DNA from: Aeromonas salmonicida subsp. salmonicida | GTDB lineage: Bacteria; Pseudomonadota; Gammaproteobacteria; Enterobacterales; Aeromonadaceae | Length of the DNA: 64,000 nt | Assembly (NCBI RefSeq): GCF_001643305.1 | Contig: NZ_LSGW01000049.1 | Coordinates: 1 to 64,000, forward strand | Reading direction: 5' to 3' | Shown: positions 40,130-49,320 of the stretch, piece by piece | How the letters are laid out: each line of letters starts with the position of its first letter | Position numbering within the stretch: position 1 is the first letter of the stretch | Program-made: the position numbers and the translations under genes | The notes under the pieces: generated by a model | The model's database searches: none | Told to the model about the DNA's origin: nothing | The model's input: the letters and a program-made list of their open reading frames with translations, nothing else

Positions 40130-40297
40130 ATGGCTCGAATGTTTCTTATTCCTCTGTTGCTGGCTCTGGGGTGGTGGGCCTTGCTGCTCTACTTCCGCAT
40201 CCCGCTCAAACAGGGGGCCAAGGGGTTTTACTGGATCATCGGCATAGGTGGCGGTATCGCGGGCTTTCTCAGCCTGATGATGGTGCTGACTCACTAG
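40130..40297 (+). CDS. small two-helix membrane protein, unknown
   Basis: 55 aa from ATG 40130 with GAGGA 5 nt upstream. Two membrane helices (about 4-20 and 31-53) are joined by a basic loop. Divergent from the quinone oxidoreductase gene. No function assigned. Confidence 0.65.
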   Translation: MARMFLIPLLLALGWWALLLYFRIPLKQGAKGFYWIIGIGGGIAGFLSLMMVLTH

Positions 40298-40323
40298 CCA
40301 GGCGCCGCTCACGTCGCAAAAGA

Positions 40324-40345
40324 AGGGCCACCCCGAGGTGGCCCT
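40324..40345 (-). terminator. hairpin after the winged-helix membrane protein gene
   Basis: AGGGCCACC-CCGA-GGTGGCCCT, followed on the minus strand by TCTTTTG. It lies 5 bp past the stop of the gene at 40350. Confidence 0.65.
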
Positions 40346-40349
40346 GATG

Positions 40350-41348
40350 TCAACCGGCTTGCGAGCTGAGATGGTAGTGACGGTTGCTGCCCTGCCCCAG
40401 CACCCCCTCCGCCAGCAGATGCTGAAATACCCTGTCCACCTCCTCCAGCGACAGCGAAAGGGCCTGCGCCACCGAGCGCTTGCTGCACTTTAGCTCGCCG
40501 CTCTCCAGCACTGAGCGCACCTGGGCCACCACAGCCGGCTCGGGTTCCGGCTTGCTCGCCACCATGGGCACTGTGGCCGCCAATTCGGCCTGCCGTGCGG
40601 CGGCCTGTTCCCGCGCCTGCTGCCAATGCCACATGCGGCGAAAGCGGTTCTCCTCGCCAATCAGGCTGACGAAGAAGGCGCCGAACACATCCAGCAGCAC
40701 GGAGAGGAAGCAAACCAGCAGGAACTGTACCTGGCTGAGGCTCATGCCCACCCCGTCCGCCAGGCTGCTCATCAGCCCCAGCATGGAGGATTGCTCGTTG
40801 ACCGGCTTGGCGTCACGCTCCTGGCGCAACTCATCCTGCTGCAACCTGAGCTTGGTGTTGGCCTGCTGCAAGCCGCTGACGCCGCTGGAGATCCGCGCCA
40901 TCTCTATGTACTTGCGCGCCGCCTCCTCGTTGAGCTGGATCTGGCGTTCTATGCTGGCGATCTGCTCGTCGAAACGGGCCAGCTCCCGCTCATGTCGCGC
41001 CTGCTGACTCAGCACAGTGTTGGTGGCACTGTTGATGCCGCCTATGCTGCCGCCGATGGAGATGGCCGCCAGCACGCTGTAGAACAGCAGCGACCAGAAG
41101 GCACCGCCGAGATCCCGCCGCGCCTTGCACTCGCCATATTCGTACCAGACATAAAACTTGCCCAGCTCGAAGATGATGGCCAGGCCGCCGAACAGCCACT
41201 TCATCAGCGGGTTGTCATCGATGGAGAGAAACAGCAGCAGGGAGAAGACGATGGAGGCCAGAATGGCCAACCCGGTAAAACTGTACACCGTGGTCAGTGC
41301 GAACCACCCCTTGGGGTAGCGCAATACGGCAGAAGCCTGTGTGGTCAT
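40350..41348 (-). CDS. unrecognised membrane protein with coiled coil and winged-helix-like tail
   Basis: 332 aa. Three hydrophobic helices at about 15-42, 49-68 and 82-105 are followed by a charged coiled coil (about 112-190), a fourth helix (about 206-228) and a cytoplasmic tail. Residues about 270-330 have a compact helical pattern resembling the winged helix of FtsK-gamma type domains (VRSVLESGELKCSKRSVAQA onward, ending RHYHL). I do not recognise the family. Divergent from the two secreted paralogues at 41607 and 41920, with 258 bp between. Confidence 0.75.
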   Translation of the reverse strand: MTTQASAVLRYPKGWFALTTVYSFTGLAILASIVFSLLLFLSIDDNPLMKWLFGGLAIIFELGKFYVWYEYGECKARRDLGGAFWSLLFYSVLAAISIGGSIGGINSATNTVLSQQARHERELARFDEQIASIERQIQLNEEAARKYIEMARISSGVSGLQQANTKLRLQQDELRQERDAKPVNEQSSMLGLMSSLADGVGMSLSQVQFLLVCFLSVLLDVFGAFFVSLIGEENRFRRMWHWQQAREQAAARQAELAATVPMVASKPEPEPAVVAQVRSVLESGELKCSKRSVAQALSLSLEEVDRVFQHLLAEGVLGQGSNRHYHLSSQAG

Positions 41349-41606
41349 AATGAAGAGGGGATGCCGTGCAGGAAAAGTTGGCTGCCGATTATAGTCGCCG
41401 GACTCACAGAGAGAAGGGCAAACTCTTGAATTCCTTCATATAGAGAACCAGCTGCCCAGAGTGCGACCAAATCGAACAAATCGGCAACAGAGACGCGCTA
41501 CAATCGCTCCTCTGACTGAATCCCGTTATGCGGTTATATGCGGTTCCGCCCAGGTTCAGCCCGGCAGGACTACACTGATCCGCAACTGTCACTACCCGAG
41601 GCCATC

Positions 41607-41900
41607 ATGAACAAAACGACCACTATGCTGCTGTCCCTACTACTGGTGAGCGGAACCCCCGCTGCGCAACAATCACAGGATAATGGCGGTTCAACCTTCT
41701 CCGTTGATGAGCTGTCATTCAATCTGGACTGGGACGACAAGCAGTTCAACTGGTCGCAAACTGACTGCCTCGATCTGGGAATGGGGGACGCGCGCGCTAC
41801 CGATTGCAAACGGGTAAGGCTCAATCTGGACGATCAGGAAAACCGCAACCAGCCCCCCAGCACCAACGAAATGCCGGCCAATCAACAGAATGGCCAGTAA
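41607..41900 (+). CDS. small secreted acidic protein, paralogue 1
   Basis: 97 aa. The signal peptide cleaves near residue 19 (GTPA|A). The mature part carries NLDWDDKQFNWSQTDCLDLG followed by GDARATDC, a Trp/Asp-rich motif with a Cys pair, then a Gln/Asn-rich tail. ATG 41607 has GAGG 7 nt upstream. It is followed 19 bp later by a paralogue with the same motif. Family and function unknown. Metal binding or envelope contact would be guesses. Confidence 0.75.
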   Translation: MNKTTTMLLSLLLVSGTPAAQQSQDNGGSTFSVDELSFNLDWDDKQFNWSQTDCLDLGMGDARATDCKRVRLNLDDQENRNQPPSTNEMPANQQNGQ

Positions 41901-41919
41901 CAACGGGAGTATTCTTGCC

Positions 41920-42282
41920 ATGAATCCATTCAAGCGCTACCCCACGATTAACCGCAGCGCACTGCTGCTCTCCCTGCTCGTAGTGCAGGGCACCGCTCTT
42001 GCTGCGCCCCCCTCCAAAGGAGGCGACGGCATCAACATCTCCGGCAATGACATCAAGATCGATCTCGACTGGGATGACAAAGAGTACGACTGGTGGCAGA
42101 ACCACTGCCTGGATCTCGATATTGGCGATGGCCGCATCAAACTCAACTGCGACAAGATGGATGGCAAGTACCGGGATCACTACAACCGCAGCATCCACAG
42201 CGGCAACAACCCGGGACAAGGTCACGACAAACACAAGGACAAGAGCAAGGGCAACGGCAACGGCAACGGCAAGAAAAACTGA
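41920..42282 (+). CDS. small secreted acidic protein, paralogue 2
   Basis: 120 aa from ATG 41920 with GGGAG upstream. A signal peptide (to about 28, ALAA) is followed by DLDWDDKEYDWWQNHCLDLD and GDGRIKLNC, aligned with paralogue 1 including both Cys. The C-terminus is a His/Lys/Gly/Asn-rich low-complexity tail (about 85-120), unlike paralogue 1. Same operon as the previous gene. Function unknown. Confidence 0.75.
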   Translation: MNPFKRYPTINRSALLLSLLVVQGTALAAPPSKGGDGINISGNDIKIDLDWDDKEYDWWQNHCLDLDIGDGRIKLNCDKMDGKYRDHYNRSIHSGNNPGQGHDKHKDKSKGNGNGNGKKN

Positions 42283-42333
42283 CCGTCCCTTTCCTCAATA
42301 CAGCAGGGGCCTGATGCCCCTGTGCTCATTTCG

Positions 42334-43077
42334 TTACCAGTAATTCTCCGCACTGATGTTGCCGGGGGCTCGCCGCAGGTTCTTGGCCAACCCGAGTTCC
42401 AGCAAGGTCTGCTGGGTCTCCTTCACCATGGCCGGATTGCCACAGATAAGCACCTGGCTCTGCTCGGGTGAAAATGCGAGCCCGACTCGCGCCTGCAGTC
42501 GCCCGTCGGCGATGGCCGCCGGGATCCTGCCAGCCATTGCCCCTGACCACCCTTCGCGACTGACGAAGGGAACATAATGAAAGCGCGCCCCGTGCTGCTC
42601 GGCAAAGCTGGCGATCAGCCCCTGGTAGCTAAGCTCTTCTCCTCTTCTCACCCCATGCACCAGCACCAGGTTCTCGAAGCGCTCGAAGGCCTCGCCATCC
42701 GCCAGCATGGAGAGAAACGGGCCTATGGCAGTACCGGTGGAGAGCAACCAGAGATCGCGACCGGACGGCACCTCGTCAAGGATCAGAAAGCCGGTGGCCT
42801 GAGACTGCACCAGCAGGGTATCGCCCTCCTGCAGAGAGCCAAGAGATGGCGTCAGCTCACCGTCCGGGATCTCGACCAGATAGAATTCGTGATAAGGGGC
42901 TGAGGGGGGATTGACGAAGGAATAGGCGCGCTGGATGCGGCGCTCGCCCTGCGCGAGGGCCAGTTTGGTAAATTGTCCTGCCTTGTAGGGGGCAAGCTCT
43001 GCCGCCACGCGCAGGGAAAACAGGGTGGGGGTCCATTCGATGCGCTCGATGACCCGACCTTCGACCCAGGCTGCCAT
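42334..43077 (-). CDS. fpr: ferredoxin/flavodoxin-NADP reductase
   Basis: 247 aa FAD enzyme. The FAD motif RAYSFVNPP is near 49-57 and the NADP-binding GTAIGPFLSML near 115. The C-terminus ending in Tyr-Trp stacks on FAD in this class. It transfers electrons between NADPH and ferredoxin/flavodoxin. Single gene. Confidence 0.94.
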   Translation of the reverse strand: MAAWVEGRVIERIEWTPTLFSLRVAAELAPYKAGQFTKLALAQGERRIQRAYSFVNPPSAPYHEFYLVEIPDGELTPSLGSLQEGDTLLVQSQATGFLILDEVPSGRDLWLLSTGTAIGPFLSMLADGEAFERFENLVLVHGVRRGEELSYQGLIASFAEQHGARFHYVPFVSREGWSGAMAGRIPAAIADGRLQARVGLAFSPEQSQVLICGNPAMVKETQQTLLELGLAKNLRRAPGNISAENYW

Positions 43078-43129
43078 AGGGATCTCCTCAAGAGGAACAG
43101 AGCTTCACTCTACCCTTTGATCCCAAAAT

Positions 43130-43160
43130 AAAAAACCCGCGCAAATGCGCGGGTTTTTTT
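43130..43160. terminator. terminator of the rpsF-rpsR-rplI operon
   Basis: AAAAAA-CCCGCGC-AAAT-GCGCGGG-TTTTTTT, a perfect stem. It lies 18 bp past the rplI stop on the minus strand. Confidence 0.92.
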
Positions 43161-43177
43161 GCAACAGCGAATCGCTA

Positions 43178-43624
43178 TTACAGGGCAACAACCTGAACTT
43201 GTACGGTTGCTTTGACGTCAGCGTGCAGCTGAACAACAACTTCGTACTCGCCGGTGTTACGCAGAACGTTGCCCATGCGGACCTCGCTCTTGGCAACAGC
43301 AACGCCGGCAGCAGTGATGGCATCAGCCACGTCACGGGTACCGATGGAACCGAACAGCTTGCCTTCGTCGCCAGCTTTGGAGGCGATAACAACAGCAGCC
43401 AGTTCACCCAGCTTGGCAGCACGCTCTTCAGCGGCAGCTTTACCGGCAGCCAGTTTGGCTTCCAGTTCAGCACGGCGAGCATCGAAAGTCTCGATGTTGG
43501 CCTTGGTAGCCATAACGGCTTTGCCTTGCGGGATCAGATAGTTACGGGCGTAGCCAGCTTTAACAGCGACTTGATCACCCAGACCGCCCAGTTTGGCGAT
43601 TTTGTCGAGCAGGATAACTTGCAT
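43178..43624 (-). CDS. rplI: 50S ribosomal protein L9
   Basis: 148 aa. The N-terminal domain ([19 protein letters not shown]), long central helix and C-terminal domain are standard. Last gene of the rpsF-rpsR-rplI operon. Confidence 0.98.
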   Translation of the reverse strand: MQVILLDKIAKLGGLGDQVAVKAGYARNYLIPQGKAVMATKANIETFDARRAELEAKLAAGKAAAEERAAKLGELAAVVIASKAGDEGKLFGSIGTRDVADAITAAGVAVAKSEVRMGNVLRNTGEYEVVVQLHADVKATVQVQVVAL

Positions 43625-43673
43625 TACCTTTCCTCTATGGAAGTTGAGTTAGGCTTAAGTGCCGGGCCGATTC

Positions 43674-43916
<243 letters not shown>

Positions 43917-43934
43917 CTATTCAGTGATCCAGAA

Positions 43935-44324
43935 TTACTCTTCGGAAGACGCTGCTTCAACAGTATCTTCGCGGCGCTCGTCGTCACGACGGACGAAGCG
44001 CTCTTCCTTGGCCTTGGCCATCGGAGAAACTTCAGTCACGGCGTGCTTGGTGCGCATGATCATGTTGCGGATAACGGCATCGTTGAAACGGAAGTTGGTT
44101 TCCAGTTCATCGATAACGGCTTGCTCTGCTTCCACGTTCATCAGAACGTAGTGAGCTTTGTGCAGCTTGTCGATCGGGTAAGCCAGTTGACGACGGCCCC
44201 AATCTTCCATGCGATGGATAGTACCACCCGCGGTGGTGATAGCACCGGTGTAACGCTCTATCATACCGGGTACTTGCTCGCTCTGGTCCGGATGAACCAT
44301 GAAGACGATTTCGTAATGACGCAT
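43935..44324 (-). CDS. rpsF: 30S ribosomal protein S6
   Basis: 129 aa, [18 protein letters not shown] opening and acidic tail ending in AASSEE. The tail is the usual site for RimK glutamylation in gammaproteobacteria. First gene of its operon. Confidence 0.98.
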   Translation of the reverse strand: MRHYEIVFMVHPDQSEQVPGMIERYTGAITTAGGTIHRMEDWGRRQLAYPIDKLHKAHYVLMNVEAEQAVIDELETNFRFNDAVIRNMIMRTKHAVTEVSPMAKAKEERFVRRDDERREDTVEAASSEE

Positions 44325-44503
44325 TTTAGCTCCTTACGGATTAATTCAGCCTCCGCCCAGGTGCAGCCAGACCTCGGAGGCAAGGAACGTATGGTGTGTT
44401 TAGACGCTGCTTTCTAGGGCGGCATATTGTACGAAATCACATCCCTCACTGCAACTGGCCACCGCAGATGTTTTTATCTATGGGTATGATACAAAACATC
44501 AAT

Positions 44504-44518
44504 TGATAACAATTATCA
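44504..44518. promoter_or_regulatory. Fur box upstream of mntH
   Basis: TGATAACAATTATCA fits the Fur 7-1-7 palindrome (TGATAAT-N-ATTATCA) with one mismatch. It is 43 bp upstream of the mntH start. Repression of mntH by Fur is known in related bacteria and inferred here. Confidence 0.65.
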
Positions 44519-44561
44519 TTTAGATCTATTCTATCTCCATAATCTTATGGAGGGTGTTTCC

Positions 44562-45785
44562 ATGCAATCCGCGCTGACCACGGCCATCCCGGCCCGCAAA
44601 TTCAAGCTTACCCTGCTCGGGCCCGCCTTTATCGCCGCCATCGGCTATATAGACCCAGGCAACTTCGCCACCAATATCCAGGCAGGCTCCACCTTCGGTT
44701 ATCAGCTGCTGTGGGTGGTGGTATGGGCCAATCTGATGGCCATGCTGGTGCAGACCCTCTCCGCCAAGCTCGGCATCGTTACCGGCAAGAACCTGGCTGA
44801 ACACATACGCGACAGGCTGCCCAAACCGGCAGTCTGGGCCTACTGGGTACAGGCGGAGATCATCGCCATGGCGACCGATCTGGCCGAATTCATCGGCGCA
44901 GCGGTCGGCTTCAAGCTGCTGCTCGGCGTCACCCTGCTGGAAGGCGCCGGCATCACGGCCGTGGTGACCTGGGGCATTCTCATGCTGCAGAGCCGCGGCC
45001 AGAAGCCACTTGAGTTCGTGGTTGGCGGCCTGCTGCTGTTCGTGGCGGCGGCCTATATCGTCGAGCTGGTGTTCTCCCGCCCCCACCTGCCGAGCCTGCT
45101 GGAAGGGGCTCTCTTCCCCGGCCTGCCCAACAGCGAGGCCGTCTACCTGGCCGCTGGCGTGCTTGGTGCAACAGTCATGCCTCACGTCATCTACCTGCAC
45201 TCGGCGCTGACCCAGCACACCCAGGATCAGGGCACAGTGCCTCAGCGGCTTCACACCACACGGGTAGACGTAGCCATTGCCATGACCATAGCCGGCTTCG
45301 TCAACCTGGCCATGATGGCGATGGCGGCCGCCGCCTTTCACAGTTCTGGCAACCAGCAGGTGGCCGAACTCGAATCTGCCTACCAGACTCTCACTCCCTT
45401 GCTCGGGCAGGCCGCCGCCACCCTGTTCGGCCTGTCCCTGGTGGCCTCGGGCATCTCCTCCACAGTGGTCGGGACCCTGGCAGGACAAGTAGTAATGCAG
45501 GGTTTCGTGCGTTTCACCATACCGCTCTGGCTACGCCGTGCCATCACAATGGCTCCCGCCTTCGTGGTGATCGCCATGGGGCTCAATACCACCGAGATCC
45601 TGGTGCTGAGCCAGGTGGTGCTCAGTTTTGGTATAGCGCTGGCACTCATTCCGCTGCTGATCCTGACCGGCGATCGGGCGCTGATGGGAGAGTATCGCAA
45701 CCATCCGGTGACTCAGGCTGTCGGTCGCCTTATCGTCGCACTGGTGATCGGCCTCAACGCCTACCTGCTGGTCGCCATGATCTAG
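44562..45785 (+). CDS. mntH: Nramp family manganese transporter MntH
   Basis: 407 aa. The metal-binding DPGN is at 31-34 and a MPH motif lies near 207. Eleven membrane helices are expected. Proton-coupled Mn(II)/Fe(II) uptake. ATG 44562 with GGAGGG 7 nt upstream is preferred over ATG 44547. Ends in TAG. Confidence 0.96.
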   Translation: MQSALTTAIPARKFKLTLLGPAFIAAIGYIDPGNFATNIQAGSTFGYQLLWVVVWANLMAMLVQTLSAKLGIVTGKNLAEHIRDRLPKPAVWAYWVQAEIIAMATDLAEFIGAAVGFKLLLGVTLLEGAGITAVVTWGILMLQSRGQKPLEFVVGGLLLFVAAAYIVELVFSRPHLPSLLEGALFPGLPNSEAVYLAAGVLGATVMPHVIYLHSALTQHTQDQGTVPQRLHTTRVDVAIAMTIAGFVNLAMMAMAAAAFHSSGNQQVAELESAYQTLTPLLGQAAATLFGLSLVASGISSTVVGTLAGQVVMQGFVRFTIPLWLRRAITMAPAFVVIAMGLNTTEILVLSQVVLSFGIALALIPLLILTGDRALMGEYRNHPVTQAVGRLIVALVIGLNAYLLVAMI

Positions 45786-45807
45786 CGCTCACGACCCGCT
45801 ACTCAGG

Positions 45808-45837
45808 CCGGCTCATTAACCCAGGTTAATGAGCCGG
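45808..45837 (+). terminator. perfect hairpin after mntH
   Basis: 14-bp stem CCGGCTCATTAACC with GGTTAATGAGCCGG around a 2-nt loop, 22 bp past the mntH stop. No proper T-run follows, so termination may be weak or Rho-assisted. Confidence 0.5.
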
Positions 45838-45892
45838 TCTGCGCTTTGGCGTATGCTGCTCTCTTTTCATCTGCGATTAGCGGGAGCCATCC

Positions 45893-46740
45893 ATGGAACA
45901 TACCCGAGCCAGCTTCGTGCTGGGCCATCATCATGAACCGGCCAGCGTGGTCTTCTGCCAGAGTGGCGATACCAGCCTGCTGGTCACCGACCTCACCCCC
46001 TTTCATCCACAAAGCCACCTCTGGCCCGATCAACCGGGGGATGTGGGCACGGTTTGCTGGGATGGCGGTGACGCCAGTGTCGGCCCCTGCCGGATGGGCG
46101 CCATCAGCCCGGAGGGCGAACTGTTCGTGGACAAGGATATACCGGTCAAGCGGGGCGCCGAAGGGTGGGCCTTCGTGGTGGTGCACCCCTGGCAGGCCAT
46201 CACACTCTGGCCGTGGGCTCCCGGGTTGAACTGAAGGTGGATGCCGCTGCCCGCCACTCCTTAAGTCTGGGTCACAGCGGCTGCCATCTGGCGGCGCTGG
46301 CCCTCAATCGGATGCTGACCCCCTACTGGCGCAAAGAGGTGAGCGAGCGCGATGCACTCGATCAGCCCGACTTTGACCGCCTCGCCATTCAAACCTCGCG
46401 GGTCGAGCCCATGGGCTCCCGGGAGCAGTACCGCATCGGTAAGAGTCTGCGCAAGAAGGGGGTCAATAGTGACGCTTTGTTGGCGGAACTGGCGCAGATA
46501 GAGACCAGCGTAAACAAGCAGCTGGCCGACTGGCTGGCGGCCGATGGCGAGATCCGCCGCAGCCGTGCTGGCGAGGCCATCATAGACTCGCGCTACTGGC
46601 ACTGCATGCTTGAAGGTAAAGAGGTGACCATTCCCTGCGGCGGCACCCATGTGGCCACACTGGCCGAGCTGGGCAAGGTGCGGGTACAGCTCGCCCCCTG
46701 CGAGGAGGGCTTTACCCTGACGACTCTGGTCACCCCTTGA
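45893..46740 (+). pseudogene. alanyl-tRNA editing protein (AlaX-like), frameshifted
   Basis: The first frame (45893-46234) encodes an AlaX-type N-terminus to HPWQA, then runs to a premature TGA. The next frame continues with HTLAVGSRVELKVDAAARHS and carries the editing-site motifs H-S-G-C-H (HSGCHLAALAL) and CGGTH to 46740. Adding one C at 46197-46198 (GCC to GCCC) would restore a single protein of about 282 residues. The family hydrolyses mischarged Ser/Gly-tRNA(Ala). Either the gene is broken or the base is a sequencing error. Confidence 0.75.
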
Positions 46741-46785
46741 GTCAAACATCAGGCCGGGCGGCGCCCGGTCTGATGCAGCCAGGGA

Positions 46786-47600
46786 TCAGGCAAGACGGAT
46801 CAACAAGATACCGCAGAGGATCACCAAGGCGGCGCACAGTCGTACCCGCCCCAGTGTCTCCCCCAGCCAGCACCAGGAGAGCAGCACGGCAAACAGCACG
46901 CTGCTCTCGCGCAGCGCCGCCACCAGCCCGATGGGCGCCTGCCGTAGGCAAGCAGGGAGAGGGCGCCGCCGAGCGCTCCGGTACGCCACGCCGCAAGATC
47001 AAGCGCGCGCCAGGCGGTGCGACTCTGCCAGCGCATCAGCAGTGGCATCATCAGCGCAGTCAGAGCAAACAGCCAGAGGGTGTAACGCAGCGGTGCACCG
47101 GCCGAGCGGGCACCCGCCCCGTCCGAGAGGGTATAGGCTGCGGTGAACAGCGCCGTGATCAGCACGGCGCGCAGGGCCCCAGACGCCAGTTTGATGCCGC
47201 CGCGCCAGGCCATCAGCAGCACACCGCTCACCAGCACCAGAGCGCCCGCCACCGCCAGCACTCCCGGCACTTCCCCCAATAACAAGGCCCCGAACAGCAA
47301 AGTCACCAAGGGCGCACTGCCACGCGCCAGCGGGTAGATCTGGCCGAATTCCCCCAGCCGATAGGCCCGACCGAGAAACAGACAATAGCCACAATGCAGC
47401 AGGATGGAGAGCGCCAGCCAGGGGTATTCGGCAGGCACAGGCAGCCCGACCAGCGGCAAGAAAGGGGCGGCAAACAACCCGGAACAGAGGGAGACAAGAA
47501 GCACGCTGACACGCCCCTCGGCCTGGCGTTTGGCCAGCGCATTCCAGAGGGCGTGCAGGAGCGCGGCCAGCAAGATGGCCGCAAAGATGGTTGGCGTCAT
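46786..47600 (-). pseudogene. EamA/DMT family exporter with an internal frameshifting deletion
   Basis: Starts at ATG 47600 (MTPTIFAAILLAALLHALW). The first frame runs through about eight membrane segments to GALGGALSLLAYG and then goes out of frame near 46941. A second frame resumes QAPIGLVAALRESSVLFAVL and the remaining helices to 46786. Comparison with the usual DMT pattern suggests 3n+1 bases, roughly seven codons, are missing at the junction. The protein would lack a working second half. Confidence 0.72.
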
Positions 47601-47680
47601 GACAGGGTTCCGATAATCACAAGCCGCCAAGCCTAACCGATTTCCTGTGCGGTAACCGAGACAGGCTTCATAAGCTGCCC

Positions 47681-47715
47681 ATATGACAAACCGGTCATCC
47701 GCCGGTTTGTCATAT
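47681..47715. repeat. perfect 14-bp inverted repeat between two EamA genes
   Basis: ATATGACAAACCGG (47681-47694), 7-nt spacer, CCGGTTTGTCATAT (47702-47715). It lies 22 bp past the stop of the upstream EamA gene and 81 bp before the start of the broken one. It could be a terminator (no T-run) or an operator. Confidence 0.7.
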
Positions 47716-47737
47716 ATATGGAGTCAAGTTGACTGGG

Positions 47738-48598
47738 CTAGCGCAAACGCCGCTGCCAATAGATGGCCAGCAAGATGAAACTCACCCCGACCCAGAGGTT
47801 CCAGGCCGGGATCTCGCCAAACAGCCAGATCCCCATCAGTACCACGAACATCAGGCCTGAGTATTCGGTTGCCGCAATACGGTTGGCCTCCACCTGCCGA
47901 TAGGCGTAGATGCAGCTGGCATGATAGAGCAGTTGCATCACGCCGCTGCCGCCGATCAGTGCCAGCAGGTGCCAGTCCACAGGTTGCCATTGATTCACCG
48001 CCAACCCAGCCGTCAATGGCAGCGCCAGCAAGTTTGCCCAGAACAGGGTCGCCACCACAGAGATCCCCGCAGGCAGCTTGCGGCCGGTGACATTGAACAG
48101 CGCCAGAGTGAAGGCGGTCACCAGGGCACCCAGACCCGCCAGATGAAAATCCCCTGGCTTGAGCACGAACACGACACCAAGCAGCCCCATGCCCCCCAGC
48201 AGCCAGACCCGGGAGTTGATCTTCTCCTTGAGCAGCCAGGCAGCCAGCGGCAATGTCAGCAAGGGTGAGACATAGAAGATGGCGTTGGCCGTGGCCAGCG
48301 GCAGCTGGGTCAATGCCAGCATCATGCCGCCACCACCGAGCAGGCAGAGGTGACCACGCAGCAGGTGCCATTTCCAGGCACCCAGTCCCCAGGCCGCCCT
48401 CGGCACCCGCAGCATGAAGGGCAGCAACACCAGCAGGGTCAGCAGCTGGCGCAGGAACATGTATTGGAAGGGGCTGAAACCGGGGCCGATCAGCTTGACC
48501 AGCACATCGGAGAAGGCCTGGGCCAGATTGCCCAGTACCAGAGTGATGATGGCGAAGGTTTGCAGGTCCAGAGCGAACCGCTTGCGCAACAACTCCAT
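47738..48598 (-). CDS. EamA/DMT family transporter
   Basis: 286 aa, ten hydrophobic helices in two EamA repeats. The LATANAIFYVSPLL stretch lies near 113-126 and ATEYSGLMFVVLMGIW in the last part. Complete, unlike the two other EamA genes in the window. The exported substrate is unknown. Confidence 0.87.
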   Translation of the reverse strand: MELLRKRFALDLQTFAIITLVLGNLAQAFSDVLVKLIGPGFSPFQYMFLRQLLTLLVLLPFMLRVPRAAWGLGAWKWHLLRGHLCLLGGGGMMLALTQLPLATANAIFYVSPLLTLPLAAWLLKEKINSRVWLLGGMGLLGVVFVLKPGDFHLAGLGALVTAFTLALFNVTGRKLPAGISVVATLFWANLLALPLTAGLAVNQWQPVDWHLLALIGGSGVMQLLYHASCIYAYRQVEANRIAATEYSGLMFVVLMGIWLFGEIPAWNLWVGVSFILLAIYWQRRLR

Positions 48599-48815
48599 CA
48601 GCGACAGCCACTCGAGTGACGAACGCAGATAAAATGGCTCAACGGCTTAATTGCTGAATCTTGTTTTGTATTAATGGGATAAAAAACCATTTTTAAACCT
48701 ATCCATCAACGGTTGCCGATTAATCACTCAAAGGGTACCCAGTAATATGGCGTCGAGCACCCGTTTTCTTTACTACCTCAAGACATAATAATTTCATTGT
48801 TATGCTTTAAAGGTA

Positions 48816-49265
48816 TTAAGACGAGGTCATGCCAATGTGGGGAATGTCATCTTCCAGATAGGGTTCACCCACGGCGGTGAAGCCATGGCGACCATAAAAA
48901 CCCTGCAGATGGGCCTGGGCTCCCAGATAGATGCTGACCCCGGGCCACAATTGTTCGCACTCCACCAACGCCTGCTGCATCAGTCGATGACCGAGACCGT
49001 CGCCTCTGGCCTCCGGCGATGTCACCACCCGGCCGATCACCACCTGACTCGCCTTGGCGACACCAGGTGCCATCAGTCTGGCGTACGCCACCAGCACGCC
49101 ATCCTGCCAGCCGAGCAGGTGCTGCACGTCGGGACGCTTGTCGACGCCATCCAGATCGAGGAAGACGCAAGTCTGCTCCACCACGAAAACGCGGGATCTC
49201 AGCACGAGTAATTCATAAAGCTCATTGACGTCGAGTTGTTCAAAAGATTTGAGGGACCAGTTCAT
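48816..49265 (-). CDS. elaA: GNAT family N-acetyltransferase ElaA
   Basis: 149 aa with the ElaA opening (LYELLVLRSRVFVVEQTC, near residues 16-33) and the acetyl-CoA loop SPEARGDGLGHRLM near 87-100. The substrate is unknown. A 217-bp AT-rich gap without genes lies between it and the EamA gene. Confidence 0.88.
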   Translation of the reverse strand: MNWSLKSFEQLDVNELYELLVLRSRVFVVEQTCVFLDLDGVDKRPDVQHLLGWQDGVLVAYARLMAPGVAKASQVVIGRVVTSPEARGDGLGHRLMQQALVECEQLWPGVSIYLGAQAHLQGFYGRHGFTAVGEPYLEDDIPHIGMTSS

Positions 49266-49320
49266 GGGAACTCCTTGCTCATCGAGAAAGGCAGCATAGC
49301 CAGCCGCGCGGGCGCAGGCA

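Noticed and set aside
48599..48815. Possible gene or sRNA in the AT-rich gap before elaA
   Set aside because: No ORF with a start and ribosome-binding site, and no clear promoter-terminator pair was found.
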